A stretch of 64,000 nt of DNA from positions 4,836,001 to 4,900,000 of the forward strand of contig NC_063994.1 of the NCBI RefSeq assembly GCF_932276165.1, in the 5' to 3' direction. A program made the position numbers and the translations under genes. The notes below the pieces were generated by a model. The model saw only the letters and a list, made by a program, of their open reading frames with translations. It did not search any database and was not told the DNA's origin. Below are positions 1 through 13,877 of the stretch, in pieces. Numbering within the stretch: the first letter of the stretch is position 1; the number at the start of each line of letters is the position of its first letter. The DNA is from Plutella xylostella. Its lineage: Eukaryota; Arthropoda; Insecta; Lepidoptera; Plutellidae.

Positions 1-370
1 TTCAAAATCTATCAATTTCAAATACGAAACTACCCACAACACTTGAAATAAAGTGCAAACATTTGTTCTAACAATCTATGGAGCACTTCAGGACAATCGA
101 TTCGTAACTCGATTCAGCCCTACAATCGAGTTCTCGATTATAACAACTGTGTAATTGCTTATTTACACTTGAGCAAAGCCGCATCGCGGAATATAATTGT
201 TTCGTTTTGCGAACCATATTTTTAGAGCTATAGAAATATGAAAGTTACAGACCGGACGTTGTTATGAATTTTTTTTTATTAGAAATAATGCTTTTTTTAT
301 TAGAATAAAGAATATTCTATATATCTTTCGAATATGGAATAATAATAATCAATAATTATAAATTATCTTT

Positions 371-451
371 ATTTCCAGACCATAGGTCCAAAAAATTCAC
401 ATCACAAAAATTCAAATTCAATTCACATTTCCAGACCATAGGTCCAAAAAA
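371..451 (+). repeat. Short direct repeat of 25 bp
   Basis: ATTTCCAGACCATAGGTCCA followed by five or more A is present at 371 and again at 427, with related AT-rich sequence between. Looks like a local duplication. Confidence 0.7.
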
Positions 452-1137
452 TAATAGTATAAATAATTCACACATTAAAGATAAATGATTGGTATTTATA
501 GTACCTACGTGAAATCGATTGCTTAATGGGGATAGTTTTGGGAGAGTATTCGAGACAGCAGATTTGAGAGTTTGAATAAAGCTATATACTGCAATTTATG
601 TTTCTATTTTGTCCTGTAATTTATTCCCAGCCATGTCTATCCAATCGTAACTCTATGTCTGCAGATAGGGCATGTGCTGGAGTGCTCTCGATGCAGTCAA
701 GAGTCGCATTTACATCGCATAATAGCATCCCCACTGCAGGCCTAGGTACTGGGAGGTACCGCGCCACTCGGTGTAATAGCATTTTGTTATTATCTAAAGT
801 ACTTTTAAATGTATGTACAAGAATTGTTTGGAGGGTAGAAAAGGGATAGGTTAAAAAATGCTTAAGCTAAATGACAAAATCGGTTGAGAAAAAGAAGAGA
901 TAGTGGATCTACAATTTTTGACAAAAGATACGTTTGGTTATCAATATTTTAAAATTTCTTAAATAAGTGATATTATACTTTAAAAATTAGTACAGATTTC
1001 TTAATCACTGTGTAATTTATTTGGCCAGTAAATACAGTATCTATCAACGTGCATGTTAGTACCGAACCCACAGTTCAGAATTATCATGATTGTGGTGCCA
1101 TTTTAAAAATATCTTCGTCAGTTACATTTATTATTAA

Positions 1138-1337
1138 CTAGCTGTTCCCGCGAGCTTCGCTTCGCCTTAAAAAGTTTTCCCGTGAGAATTCCGGGATAAA
1201 AAGTAGCCAATGTTATTTCTCAGGGTCTAGACCATATGTATACCAAATTTCATTCAAATCCGTTCAGTAGTTTTGGCGTGAAAGAGTAACAGACAGACAG
1301 ACACAGTTACTTTCGCATTTATAATATTAATATAGGA
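1138..1337 (-). mobile_element. Lep1/MINE-type non-autonomous Helitron
   Basis: On the minus strand it runs from TCCTATATTAATATTATAAA through GCGAAAGTAACTGTGTCTGT to a GGGAACAGCTAGT end, the CTAG terminus of Helitrons. Near full length (200 bp) with a short GTCT run. Same family as the copies at 5380, 20564, 52872 and 59591. Confidence 0.85.
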
Positions 1338-4244
1338 TAATACTACAGCATGACAGCCTCGGCCGTGCATCGTGGTGCACCGTAGCCTCGTTTATTCCGC
1401 GGCGGGAGGGCGCAATACTTCCGGGCGGGCGGGCGGCAAATTTCTCATCAGGAGCTGCAGCACGCGCCATCGATTCATTGCGCCATTGGCACTCGGCTGG
1501 CCCTGCTGGTGTACTCTGCTTTCGACAGTTTCCTGTTATGAAAAGTATTAAATGTCTGAAATGTAGTTCTGAAATGAGTAGCTGACATACTGACATGCGT
1601 CGCTGATACTATAGTTATTTAGGAATTACCTACCTTGCATAAAATCAAAACGTGATTTCTCCAATGCCTAAAAGGTAATGAATAATAATAATATTCCCTG
1701 CATGGATTTTTCCATGCGGTTTGCTCCTGAAATGCATTTATTATTTATTATAATAAATATTAGGATTAGAATGAAAGCTGCTGATGGTTATGTGATAAAA
1801 CGTACATATGATATGATTATGATTGATTGACCCTTTAAAAATATTATATTTCATAACTGCAAAGATATACGACTTCATTAAAAACTAACAACATCTTCAA
1901 ATTTACGATATTGCCTTTAGAAACATTACTCATAATCTAGTGAGAATCCTACCTAGTGAAAGGCTTGCAGAATCGGCAAATGTTGTTTTTAAACATGTAA
2001 TAAAAATATGTTGAATGCAGCCACAAATAATGCATCGAGGGAAACTAGGTAATGAGAATTCAAATTTCTGTGTCGCCTAATATGAAGCTTATAACGTTAA
2101 AATGTCGGTGTTATATTGGTGTACTAATATCCAATTCTGTGTGTACTGTGTATATTATGTACACTGAAACTGAAAGAAAATATACATTCATACAACGTAT
2201 CTTCATGGCTTATGACTGTAACCCCTAAAGAGGTAGGTACTCGCAAGCGAGCCACCAGCTTTTCGCTGTATATTTGGACACTGTGGTCAAGAGAGGTACG
2301 AGACCGAAATATTTGGAGTAAGTAGACAAAAAGAGACGTATACCCAATAGTATAATATGATAGATGATGACGATGATGATAACATGCATTGCATACACAT
2401 AACAAGTCAAACTATACATATTTTTGTCATGCTAACAATTGGCGATTTCCTATCCCGTAATCTTCAATCCGCAAGCAACTTCATTTAACTTCTTTGAAAC
2501 TCTTTCCTAATCAAACGCGTTGATAGGCGGGCGCGTTCAACATATTAAAGTCAAAGTTAAAGTCGGCGCGCGGCGGTGGTAGGTTACCGTCAAAGCTGCT
2601 TGGAATTACGCACACTCGTATGAAGTGCGTAATTAGAACGCAATTATACGGCTAGTAGGGTCGCCATGAGGCAAGGTTCTTTTGGGGATATTAGTACTTT
2701 TTTATTAAAAGAAATCATATGTTTATTGAAAAGTGTTGTTACAAGACCACTATTGCTTACCGGAAAGCGAGTAGCTAAAACTGTTCCTGTGGTAAGAAAT
2801 GTATAGCACTCAAGAACATACAATGTTATTCCTCAAATAATTTGACAAAAAGTCCTTAAAAATTAAGTAAGTAAGTACATAAAAAATGTGCTCTTCTTTC
2901 CATCCGATATGACCACATAGGGTTCGAGGATTACAGTCGTAAGCATTTATTATACGTGAACGTAATACGAAGACATTATTTTTTAAGACAGTTAACAATT
3001 TAAAAAATAAGTTAGTTAAGTAAAAAGACCTTTATTTCAACCCGGCTTCAGACAACTTATTTACATAAAAAATCTGAACTATAACTGGTTCTAAAACAGA
3101 AACTTTAACCTTATCTTTAGTCTTCGTTTTATAATATCCCGGTATATGGTAATGTTTCGTAAAACCCCTAAGTCATGGTCACCGCGTCATGTCCCACCCT
3201 GTATTACAGTAATGTGTTTATTGCGACATGCCGCTCTTTGACTTTGAACCAAATTGTATTAGTTCCTCCCACGTGCCTTGTTACATAATATAGCAAGGTA
3301 AAATACATTAGATATGTAAGTATACCGACCTACACAATTAGAACCCTTAAATAACCGCGGCAGAGGTTGAAAGTGCAGATACTTAATATTTATATGATAC
3401 TTCATAAAAATTAGTATTACGTGGTATTGAAGTAAAAGTACAGGAAAGTTATTGCACAAACTATAGAAGCATGGGCTAGGTTATAAACGACAAAGATCAG
3501 CCAATAGGGTTTTGTATACTTTTTTAGAACATGAAAAATTTAAATCGATTTGATTTAGGTACCGTTTTACAAGATTTTACCTCCTTCTTTCTTACCCTAC
3601 AAAATTCGACTAAAAAAAAGAATTTCCACATGATATTCTTTGTGGCATGTCATTCTTAATCCAGTTCCCCCTATTCTGTTCACAATAACTCGTTGATGCG
3701 TGCGTGCGGGAGCGGCCGTGGAGCTCAGAAGAATAACCTGAGACGAAACAAGGCCGAGGTACTGGCAGGGTATACTAGAAAAGATTTAAAAAGGAAAAAA
3801 AACTAACCTAGAAATTCGGAGATTAGGATGGTATTGTTAAAACGTTTGCCAAATGGATGCGCCGTTTTTTAGAGAACATTCATCATAATAAATCACATAA
3901 TCAGCCAGTAGGTAATAATTTTAAGAATATGGAAAAAATTGGATTAGTGCAATAGACCTCTGCTCAAAGATGTGTGACAAGAATATAAAAAAGCCTGCCT
4001 GTCCCAAGAATTAAATAAATGTAATTGTAACTAAAATAACATAAGTAGCTGCCATGATTTTTCTTATAAAAAAACATGCTTAACTCCTTGGCGATACATT
4101 CGCCTCAAGACGCACAAACCGTCGTGATTTTTTTCAGATAATAATCTTTTATTTAACGTACAAAAAATATCCTTATTGTGTTCACGTCACCCGTTAAGCT
4201 AACCGCCGCATTGTTCGCGGATTAAATTATATTCCATACGTCGT
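1338..4244. other. Intergenic, no gene seen
   Basis: Mostly AT-rich unique sequence. A GC-rich patch at 1380-1530 holds a possible minus-strand exon (1532-1392; see findings) and another patch lies at 2530-2590. The left edge, 1-1137, likewise shows no gene. Confidence 0.6.
2604..2634. other. Perfect 10-bp stem hairpin
   Basis: AATTACGCAC / GTGCGTAATT with an 11-nt loop, just downstream of a GC-rich patch (2530-2590). Function unknown. Confidence 0.45.
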
Positions 4245-4269
4245 GGGGGGGGGGGGGGGGGGTAGGGGG
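4245..4269 (+). repeat. Poly-G run (18 G) plus GGTAGGGGG
   Basis: Eighteen consecutive G followed by TAGGGGG. It could form a G-quadruplex; the length could also be an assembly approximation. Confidence 0.85.
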
Positions 4270-4401
4270 ACAAGTATTGGGAGATTTCTATCTCTGGAGG
4301 AAATTGTTTTTTGGAGATGTCACGGCGACTATTTTACGTGAGTACGATAAGTCAGAAGTGAGGATTACTGCGATTTTGTATTGCTCGAAATTAGTGCAAT
4401 A

Positions 4402-4672
4402 GAACGGTGGTAGCTTAGTCGGGTAAGCGTCGGATTCGAATCCTGACGCTACCATATACCAATGAGTTCTTTGGAATTTAATACCATCGTTCTTACTTGA
4501 ACAAAAACGTAGTGAGGACACCTACCTACCTAGATTTAGCACATCTTGATATATTATGTGAACCCACCTGTAAAGAGTGAACCTGTGAACCCGCAGTGGA
4601 CCAACGCGTGGTGTGAAATTGTTTCAGGTACTTACACCCCCACAGATAATACAATATAATAGTGCACTGGAT
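4402..4672 (+). mobile_element. tRNA-derived SINE, family B, degraded
   Basis: The head (CGGTGGTAGCTTAGTCGGG) and B box (GGATTCGAATCC) are clear, followed by ACCAATGAGTTCTTT and, at 4561-4640, the body with GCAGTGGACCAAC and ACACCCCCACAGATAATA. Several internal stretches are lost or diverged. Confidence 0.7.
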
Positions 4673-5379
4673 GTATGGCTTATTAAAAATCTATTTTTGA
4701 AGAATTCCTATACTTGGAACATTTAAGAAAAGCCGCTGAATGCCTAAAAAATATAATATAATATTTATTTGCACACCGAAAAAAAGTACACATTACAATT
4801 TAACATAATGTATAAATGGCGGTCTTATTGCTAACGCTTTATTTATATTTAGATTGCACGTTTATAAATATCTTGAAAAAAGTTTTCTAGTGTATGTCAG
4901 TTCTTTAGGAATAAACTAAGCAGTTTTTGAAACTGCTATAGTTATTTTATCATTTACGACTTTAAAAACAACCTCATATTCGCCGTTCGCCATTTTCACC
5001 TGACTTTTTTTTTTTTTCTACTACCCATCACCGAATTTCTAAACGCCTAAAATAAAACCAGGTTCAAGCAGTACGTGGTCCTACTGTAGGTCCACGAGTG
5101 AGTGTGACACGGTTCGCCGCCACTCAATAGGCGATCCTCATTGGCCGCCCGTCGCCAGATGTGATGAACTAAATCATTTCCAATTCTGTCTGCCCTTTCT
5201 TTGTTACGATAGGCGACTTGGTTGACTTAATATATCAAGTCTTATACTATACTCGGTTATCCGAGTTATATGAAATGATAGTAAGAGATTACCAGCGGTT
5301 TCGAGCTGTGGTTTCCGACTGCGAATATAAAGAGTTTCGCTTGCTTTCCGAAAGTTTACTGATGAAATTCCATGTAGTA

Positions 5380-5458
5380 TCCTAACTAATATTATAAATG
5401 CGAAAGTAGTCTAGACACTTTTAATCCCGGAATTCCCACGGGAAAACATAACAACTAG
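5380..5458 (+). mobile_element. Lep1-type Helitron, internally deleted
   Basis: It keeps the TCCTAACTAATATTATAAA start and the AACTAGT end, but the GTCT core and most of the middle are missing (79 bp against about 200-240 bp in other copies). Confidence 0.75.
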
Positions 5459-8400
5459 TTATAGATAAAGTGACAGCTTTTTGATCCGGCCATCATGTGC
5501 TACGAATGGCTACGAGTGCCCGTAGCGTTGTCGTAGCGGCTACTACGCCGCGCTGTAGGCATTGGAAGGCAATTCTTACTTAATTTTCCTTACAACTTAC
5601 TGTGTGTAATAATCATATCTTATAGGTACATACATATTTTAAAATAATTATGAACTTAGCAATGCAAAATAATAGTCTTCCAAAGTTCCTACCGTCTTCC
5701 GTCGGGCAACTGCCGTCGCGTTCTTGAATCGGAAAATCTGTATAAATCGCATCACATCATAATATCATTCCTAACTTCGCAAATTATTACTAGCGGGCTA
5801 TGCAAAGTTTGTTTGTCTCTTATTTCGTTAATGCGCAAGCCTTTACCGAGTTGAATTAAATTATTAAATTTTCAATTTTCCGACTCGAAATGGGAGCGAA
5901 CAATTAGAATTTTAGATTGTGATTTTCTCCCCAAGTGTTGGTTTTACTAATCAGACTGGCGTCTTTTGTTCTTAAGGATACATACATAATTATGTTCATT
6001 ACCTTACATTTCAATGTTTTACATAATTTATATTTTTGGTGTGTTATTATTGTAAATTTTCACATCCATAACTGCATCAGTGAAACGCGCTTGTCATTAA
6101 CTTAACTTTAGTTGACTGTGTGATAGTGTTTCTTATTTTTTGGGGTATATAAAATAAGAGATATCTATCTTGAGTGATAACTGTGCCTTATATGTTCATA
6201 GATCTGGCGCACCACAGTTAGCAGTACCTTACTGGATAATCATTTTACTACGGTGACAAACTCCAGCTCAGTGTTGTCACCGAGACGCTAAGATGTGAGA
6301 AGAAGAATAAGTTTTTTTTTAATTACGGCTAGCACTAAAATTCGCCTCTTGAATAATAAACAATTTACACCAATGGACTTACTGCATCAATCCTTAAATT
6401 TATACCTTAAAATTTCGTTAAGTATAGAAAAACTCCTTAAACTTTTTCAGTACATAAATAATCCTTATGAACCTACATGCTGTATATAAAATACAATTTA
6501 AAATATAAAATAAAATTTCTTTATAGAAAAACTCCTTAAACTTTCCAGTACATAATAATTCTAATAAACCTACAGGCTGTATATATAAAACACAAATGGA
6601 TGTCTCCAACAACAGCGTCGCTAAACAAAACGATTCTGTCTGCAAGTGATCGACAGTGATTAATGTCTGTTTGTTTGTCAACGATGTTTAAAAAAAAAAT
6701 TTGTTTCGCAGTTTTTGTGTGACGGAATCTGTGAAAATCTAAAAATGGTGGGTTTGGCTTCTTTGACATAAGAACTACCTTGGATCTTGGATGGGTATTT
6801 GTTTTTAGCAGTTATAAATCTTTAGTGATTGATCTTTGAAGTAGTCTTCAGTTTATGTCACATGAATGAAGAATCTAACGAAATTAACTTTTTGTTACTA
6901 ACTGCTTTACATAATTCCACAGTAGGTATTTTTGGAATAAAGATTGAATACTTGTGATGGTTTATTTCTTAAGGAAAATTGTTCAATTTTATAAGTACTT
7001 AAAACTATTTTGATATGTGGTTGAAGATTTCGAGACTATCATTTGTACCTATACTGATTTAATTCGACATTAGCTTAAAGTTTCGTTCTGCAACTCGGCA
7101 TAAGATAATTATTTCTCACTATGAAATAAAAATCATAAGCATGAAAACCCTCTAAACTGCTGTGTTCAAACGTCACCAATTTCAGTGACATCTGGCGGAA
7201 ATAATAGATTTTTTCAGTCAGCTGAAGGCGAAAATTTAATTTATGGCGATAACCAGCCAGGAGAAAAATGGTGGCGGTCGGACGGGTTAACTTTTTAAAA
7301 GTTTAATTAAATCTATGCTATTACTTATAAATAATTAAGGCTTTTTAGTTATGTAGTTTACAAAGTTAGATTGTAGATAATTTTCCATTTAAGCTGTTGA
7401 TGTTATGTGATAATATTTACTTACAGTACTTTTACCTAGGATTTATGGACTGTTATTTATAATAATATACAACTATTGAAATCTTAATGCAAATTATTTT
7501 ATCACGTATGTTGTTTTTGTAATTTATTATAACGGATCATTATATTGGATTCCCTTCTAAAATACGCCTACTGCTAGTATAATATCTCAATAATTCTATT
7601 GTCTAGGAAGTTGTAGACAAAATGGCAACCCAGAGATGCCGACCAAACTTAGGCCATTTCCCCTACAATATTGTCTCGACTCATGCCTAGGGCAACCATG
7701 GATCCTAGTTTATTGATTACAATTTTAGGACTTCAAACCATTCAACTCTAACCAAATTTATGTACTGTTTTTGTAGCAGTCAATAAGCAGTGCAAAGTCC
7801 GTTCTTCTGCCACATAGGAAATGTAGATCCCAAAAGCAACAGTCACTGTAAAACATAAATGTCCTCACAGCCTATGCATTACGTGTCATTAACTGGAATA
7901 AAAATCTATAACAATAAAGTTCACCTCTGTACAAATTTACTACTTTAATAAAGTTTTAGAAAATGTGCCATACCAGTACCACCTACTGCCATAAAAAATC
8001 TTTACTAGGAGCATTCTCAATAAGGTGCCTATCCCTTGATTACGAAGTCTTGTAATCTTCCCCATATCATACACACCCTACAAATAGTTGCCGCACTCAT
8101 AGTGCTACAAGTTACAAGTCTCGAAGTCTCGAGTCTCCGGGTACATCCGGGCCGCATTGTCTTCAGCCTATCAGGGAGACGATTCTGCTTCCTTGGCATT
8201 CATAGTGTCTGTTAAAGAGTTTTTCTTTTTAAATATGAGGTGAAGTAGGAAAGCATCCGAAATAGGAAATGTCCTCACCTCATCCGCAAGCGTATCTAGA
8301 AAAAATATATTTTAAAAGAACCAACTTACCAGGAGCGCATAACTTCAAGAAACATCGATCTACAAACAAGTGAACGCAAGCACCAGGAGGGAAATAGCTC

Positions 8401-8838
8401 GCGACTCCAACGACATCTGTGCCGCTCACTGACGCAGCTAACGCGGAGTTTCAGCTTCACTGACAATGAGCGCGCTCAGTGTGCGCCAGCCCTATATATG
8501 TGGAGGAAGGTTAAGATCCGAGTTTAGTTTTCGATTGTTTTTAGGTCGGGGACGTTCAGTTTTTATAAATTGATTGTTTCTGGCAGTCAGTGGTTTTCTG
8601 TGGAGAAGAACGATTTGGCTCTTGCTTTGCATCTCCAAAAGCAATGGTCTATGTTACTACGGAGCTGCTTAGATTGAACGCATTTGGACTACAGTGTTTT
8701 ATAATTACGAATTTAGTTACGTATCCATCTAGCTTTCCATCGCGCTTCTATTATCTAATTGTCTATACTTCTTATAGGGTAACAGATTGAAATTGGAGGC
8801 ATTGTAAATGGCCAGATACATGTTTTCACTAATGGCCT
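5459..8838. other. Intergenic, no gene seen
   Basis: AT-rich with scattered short frames only. A GCTACG/CGTAGC cluster lies at 5499-5545. A GC-richer stretch with TATATA (about 8490) lies at 8380-8510. Confidence 0.6.
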
Positions 8839-8953
8839 TACCACAAAAACTCAGACAGTATTTAACAGATGTTTAGCGCTGTCAAACGCCTACGAAATCT
8901 GTCAAATTTAGTTTTACACACTTGTTAAACAGTGTTTAAAGTTATTTGTGGTA
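8839..8953. mobile_element. 115-bp inverted-repeat element (TACCACAAA ends)
   Basis: TACCACAAAAACT at the left and AGTTATTTGTGGTA at the right are inverted, with inner partial matches around TTTAACAGATGTTTA and TTAAACAGTGTTTAA. Confidence 0.55.
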
Positions 8954-9319
8954 GCACAGTAAATGTTTAACTAAAATTTTCATTACAAACAAATACTCAC
9001 ACACAAAAAGCAACATATTTAAGCCACTTACAAAATCTCGACCGTCCAAGCGAGGCGACCGAAAAAAATACATTTCCGTAAAAAAATATGCTTTGCGAAA
9101 GCACGACCAGCAAAAAGTACATAAAATATAAAATAGAGATTGAAACAGATAAAAGTTGGGTAGAGCCGGCCATTCATTCCGCGGGCAGCGGGGTAATGTA
9201 TATTCTAATATATTTGCAGCTACGACTTTTCATATCCACCAGCCCGTGTGGTCTGCGGTTGCCCTTAGGCGCGGGGCGGAGCCAGCCATGTAATGCTATC
9301 GATATTTTTGTATAAAATT

Positions 9320-9397
9320 TCACTAGCAAGCAATGGAAAAGTTCCAACTGCCATTGCTGTTCCAAATCTCACTGGCTCTTTCATTGCCCGTGAGTGT
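9320..9397. mobile_element. Miniature (78-bp) inverted-repeat element
   Basis: The left arm CACTAGCAAGCAATGGAAAA and the right arm CTTTCATTGCCCGTGAGTGT are inverted. The middle contains a shared GCAATGGCAG/CTGCCATTGC word, as in the 60574 copy. Confidence 0.6.
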
Positions 9398-12300
9398 AGT
9401 ACCTAATTAAAATAAAATTCATACGGTCTTTGGATTATTTTCTTAGATTTTTAAGATATTAAATGTATTGCTGTATACCTGCCATGTAATAAGTAGATTT
9501 AAAAAATCCCGTCGCGTCGCCAGAAATTAAGCATTAATTTCACATTAGTTTTAGTAAGTTTATTTAAACAATATCGATAAATGACATTTCCCATCCCTAG
9601 CCAACCCGTATTCACTCTGCACCTCGGCCGTTCATCTTTATTTTCCCCATTTCTGCCGGGAAAGGAAAAAAAGCTTAGCCTTCTAGTAATGAGCAAAAAT
9701 CCCGTCCGAAGATACCTGCGCCATTTGCAAATGAAGATTTTTACTTTAGCGTCCAAGAAAAGTGGTTTCAAGGCGGTTTTTTTAATTTACAGTTAGGCAT
9801 CGCTGAATGAAAAGAGGTATTATACTTTGAGTTTATAACTCTAGTTTATAAAGTCTGAAAGGCATAAAAATTGTTTTTGTTTTTTAATTTGAGTTACATG
9901 CATAACATACGACAGGCAGACCCATTGGTTTTCCTAGACTGGCCCATGTATTTAGAATAACTGATAGTAAACTGGCTTTTTTCAATAGGTATAATTTATG
10001 TAATTCATGAGGGTAGAGACTGAAAAGCTTTGATTTCACCTTTCTGATGCGCGTAAAAAGGCAGCAAGTGCATATCTATAGATTGGCACTTTTTACATAT
10101 TATATTTTATAATATATTATAGGCTAGTTCTTATTATATTCTTTTTCACAAATGAACACTGAAGTAATAAGTACGTATTAAAAGTAAGTTTATGGAATTT
10201 TAGCTACCAAAGAGATGATCAGTTTTTGTAAGAAGCAAGAAAAAACCCTGTTGAAAAGTTTAAAATCCATTGTCGAAGGGATCTACTTTTTATTACATTA
10301 ACTGCTTATTTTGTCCCATCCTGGGTAAATTTTAAAGCCAATTTGTTCGTGAAAAATCTTTTGAAACCCACGTTACCGAGAGGGCAGCGTCTCATTGGTT
10401 AACCCATTATGCCGGTTCACCCCAGGGCCCGAGGCACTCCTTGTTCTTCAATTTACTGACGATTAGGGGACCCAATTTGCGATCCTAACCCGATGGATTG
10501 TCTTGTTTGGAGTCTTGGATTATTTCAATCTGTGCAGGTTGGGTTTTAGTGAGTGGATTTTATTCTTTATTTTGTTGACCGTATGCGTTTCGACACTAGG
10601 TACACCTAGATAGTCTGTATTGATAGGCAAAAACTAGTAATTCTTACAAGTCATCACATTGAGATTTTGCAGAGCTCTTTGGTAAACTTGAATGTTAATA
10701 TTTTTCATAAATTTTACCGGTATAACCAGAAAATCCTGCCCTTTTCATTAGATTTACGTTCTCCGCGGCCAAGATTCGTAAATTAAACATACATTAAACC
10801 TACATTAGGCTCCAAGGCTACGGAATTCCTTTCCACTGCTGCCTTACCTTCAGCGGCCACATACCACCAATCTATTACATACAGTTGACATCTCTGCGTG
10901 CATACACTTCCACCTTGTCCTATATCCACTTCAGCAAATGACTCCTTTTACGCAGCAATAACAGTAAATTTCGAACGACAACAAGCTATGGCAGGGGACT
11001 AATTATTGCGAATGGACTGTAGCGTATAATTTAATATGTCGTGTGACGTCACGCGAACATACGTTTGCTACGAGGCAGCGTTCGAAAACCTTTCCGCCCG
11101 GCTGATATGTTTAATTAATTTGCAAACGTTGCTGCGTACGCGATATATTCTGCGTTTCTGAACACTGCGATTGTCGGATAGTTGGGAGGAATTCTTGGAT
11201 TGGATATTTGTGTGCGTGGGACGTTGTCACTTTCATTATTCGCTCAGTAGTTTAAGATTTCAAAATTACGTCTTGTTCCAAACTCTAGCTATCTAGGTTT
11301 ATAAGTTTTGAAACTGTGCATTAAAAGGTAAACAACATACCTAAATTCAATAGACAAAATTCAATAGCCTGACTAACAAAAACTTCCAAGCTTTTTAGCG
11401 CTCAGAAACTACAGGTGAAACACTTGCTATCTTTGTTAAATAAAGTCAGTGAGAATAGCATGTCAGTCGCTGATTGTCTACTGTCTAGGGTGCACCATAT
11501 AAGTCACTCAGCAAGACTGCGTGGGTTCATTGGAGGTGTGGTGTGTAGTAGATCTGTGATTGGAAGCTATTTACATATAAAACAAAACAAAATTAAATAT
11601 GGCGGCCCTATTCCTCAGTGTCCGCCTAATTATTCCGATGTGCTTGCGAGTGACATGTTCACCCAGCTGTGTATTTGTGTGTGTGTGTGTGTGTGTATGT
11701 GTGTGTGTGTGTTTATGTGTATGTATGTGTGAGTACGCGCCAGCGCACACGACTGATACACTCCCGGTTTTTGGCAACTGATAGATTCTCCCTAATTGGC
11801 TGACGGTTCAATTGGATGTGACATTTGCGGTTTTCGTTTGTGTTTATGTTAGTTGCTGTTCTTGTTAATTTAGCTGTTTCTGTTTAATTGTAGAGTGGTC
11901 TGTAGTATGTGTTACTGCTGCCGTGTTGCCAACCACCCGAAGCAGTAAAGTTATGCCCAAGCATTGTTTACCTATACGAATCGGTTAATTATCACCCTCT
12001 GTAAAACAGATTGATCATAGTCTCAGGAAAATATATGTACTGAAGAATACGAATTACTTAGATAATTTAGATATACATATTAAGCTCCATTACGTATGTA
12101 TGTCGAATAAAAATCAATATGATATCCAATCACAGCTTCAAACAGTTGGTACTGGCTGCTTCAAGCTGACCTTATACGGATACCCTAAATTACATAAGTA
12201 AATTATGATAAAAGTAGTGGAAAGGCAGCTTCAAGTACTTACGTTATTTTTATCCGGGATGTTTATTAAATTAACCAAATAGAAGAATTGAAATTTGAAA

Positions 12301-12474
12301 GAAATCTCATCAAAATTTTCTCAGGAATAAAAGTATTTTACATAAATTCTTTCCAAACTTTAAACCACTGCCACATTTAGGCCGTAAGTAATCTAAGACA
12401 ACAATTCCGAAAATTTACAACTGGCAAACTTTAACCCCTCAAACCAGGCGACCCCTGTCCGATGTAATCAATAG
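9398..12474. other. Intergenic, no gene seen
   Basis: No supported coding frame. Contains the GT microsatellite (11676-11730) and a TGACGTCA palindrome at 11044-11051. Confidence 0.55.
11676..11730 (+). repeat. (GT)n microsatellite
   Basis: GT/GTAT repeat, about 55 bp with a few interruptions. Overlapping frames encoding runs of Val/Cys or Thr/His are artefacts of it. Confidence 0.9.
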
Positions 12475-12590
12475 TCGATTAATCAGCGGCGGGCGGCGCG
12501 CGCGCAGTCGCTGGAAAATCTTACAAAAAATCGCGAGAGCCGCGCTTCACGCCACGCTGCGCGGCAGGGGAGAGGCGTGGAGTCGACTTT
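12475..12590. promoter_or_regulatory. GC-rich CpG-dense island
   Basis: GC-rich patch with repeated CGCG within AT-rich surroundings (GGCGGGCGGCGCGCGCGCAG). No open frame of note. Islands of this type in insects often mark promoters or enhancers; that is inference. Confidence 0.3.
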
Positions 12591-13087
12591 GTTTTTATAA
12601 TAATTGAAAAAAAATATGGCGAATAAACATTTTAATTTCTGGTGCGTTAGGTTTTTGTTTTGTTTTATCCTTTAATCGGTTTTATTAGAAATATAATAAG
12701 TAAATAAGAAAGAAGGGGTTGAGACAGTTGAACACATTAAGTTAGGTAGAGAAACCAGATTATCTATTTATAAGCCAACAGATTGCCTTTCACAGCTATG
12801 TGTTACACGGCGGTGAATCAGCTGAAAATTAGGGGATTGGGTTCCACTCGAGTGGCACCACACCAGATTGTTGCTGATCTAATTTATTGATGAAAATAAA
12901 ACAAAAATATTTAAACCAAAATCTATATAGGTACCCTTTTATTAGATTAGGCACATCGTGAGCACATCAAATATACACAGGAGTACAGCGACTCCACAGC
13001 TTCCCACGTTATCAGCAATGGAAGGGTAGGCTGTGAGTTGTCGATAACAGAGTTCCATAAATCACATCACACAAATGTCTTGTCGAC

Positions 13088-13089
<2 letters not shown>

Positions 13090-13125
<36 letters not shown>
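13090..13125 (+). repeat. (GCC)12 perfect microsatellite
   Basis: Twelve perfect GCC units in an otherwise AT-rich region. No credible open frame uses it as a homopolymer codon run. Confidence 0.9.
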
Positions 13126-13127
<2 letters not shown>

Positions 13128-13442
13128 TGACGGAGGGTTACACTAGCTTGACAAAAAAGGAACAAACGAAATCTATTATGCAATCTGGGGCCATATCGCG
13201 AAATCAAAACGAAGTATGTTATTATTGTCAAACCCAATACATTTTGAATCTGAGAATCGTTGTCAAAACCTGTTGATAGGTAAGTACACTGTAATAATCA
13301 AGCATCAAGCAAGCATTCCTTGCCTCTCCAGACTAAGAATATTTGTATGGATCTGATAGATATTATATTGATTGCTAAATAATTTGTCCTTGGTAGTAAG
13401 GCAGCAGATAGAGTTGTGGTAGCTAATGTTTAGTGCCTATTT

Positions 13443-13490
13443 TTAACCGACTTCAAAAAAAGGAGGAGGTTCTCAATTCGTCGGGATCTT
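13443..13490 (+). mobile_element. Lepidopteran repeat scrap (TTAACCGACTTC family)
   Basis: TTAACCGACTTCAAAAAAAG followed by GAGGAGGTTCTCAATTCG is a fragment frequently met in lepidopteran genomes as a retroelement 3' piece. Assignment is by recognition only. Confidence 0.55.
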
Positions 13491-13877
13491 ATACCACAGT
13501 AAGCCATTATCCAGACATTGTAAAACAGGCCCTTGATCTGTGTTCGTGGTTTTTTCCGTAAGCTAGAGTAACCCACTCATAGTGCGTGTGTCGGCCGCAG
13601 TGGATAAAGTGCCGGTTTACTTTATAGCCTCGCTGCCTGATGAAGTATAGTTTCGTAGGGTAATGCCTGAAATAAATGACCTGTGTAGGATGGAATTTTA
13701 GCAGCAGTGATGCAGGAAATGGTAATTTTGAGATCCTAGTGAACATTATCGGCTATTTGAAATTTCAATACTTAAAAGCAATACTTAATAAAATGTTCAT
13801 ACTTACATAGTTATTATTACTCGGATCTGTCGATTTTTAATTCATTAAGAACATTGATCTTATAAAAATTTGTTATA

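Noticed and set aside
11415..11781. Overlapping frames of 60-105 codons on both strands
   Set aside because: They run through the GT microsatellite and give low-complexity Val/Cys or Thr/His peptides.
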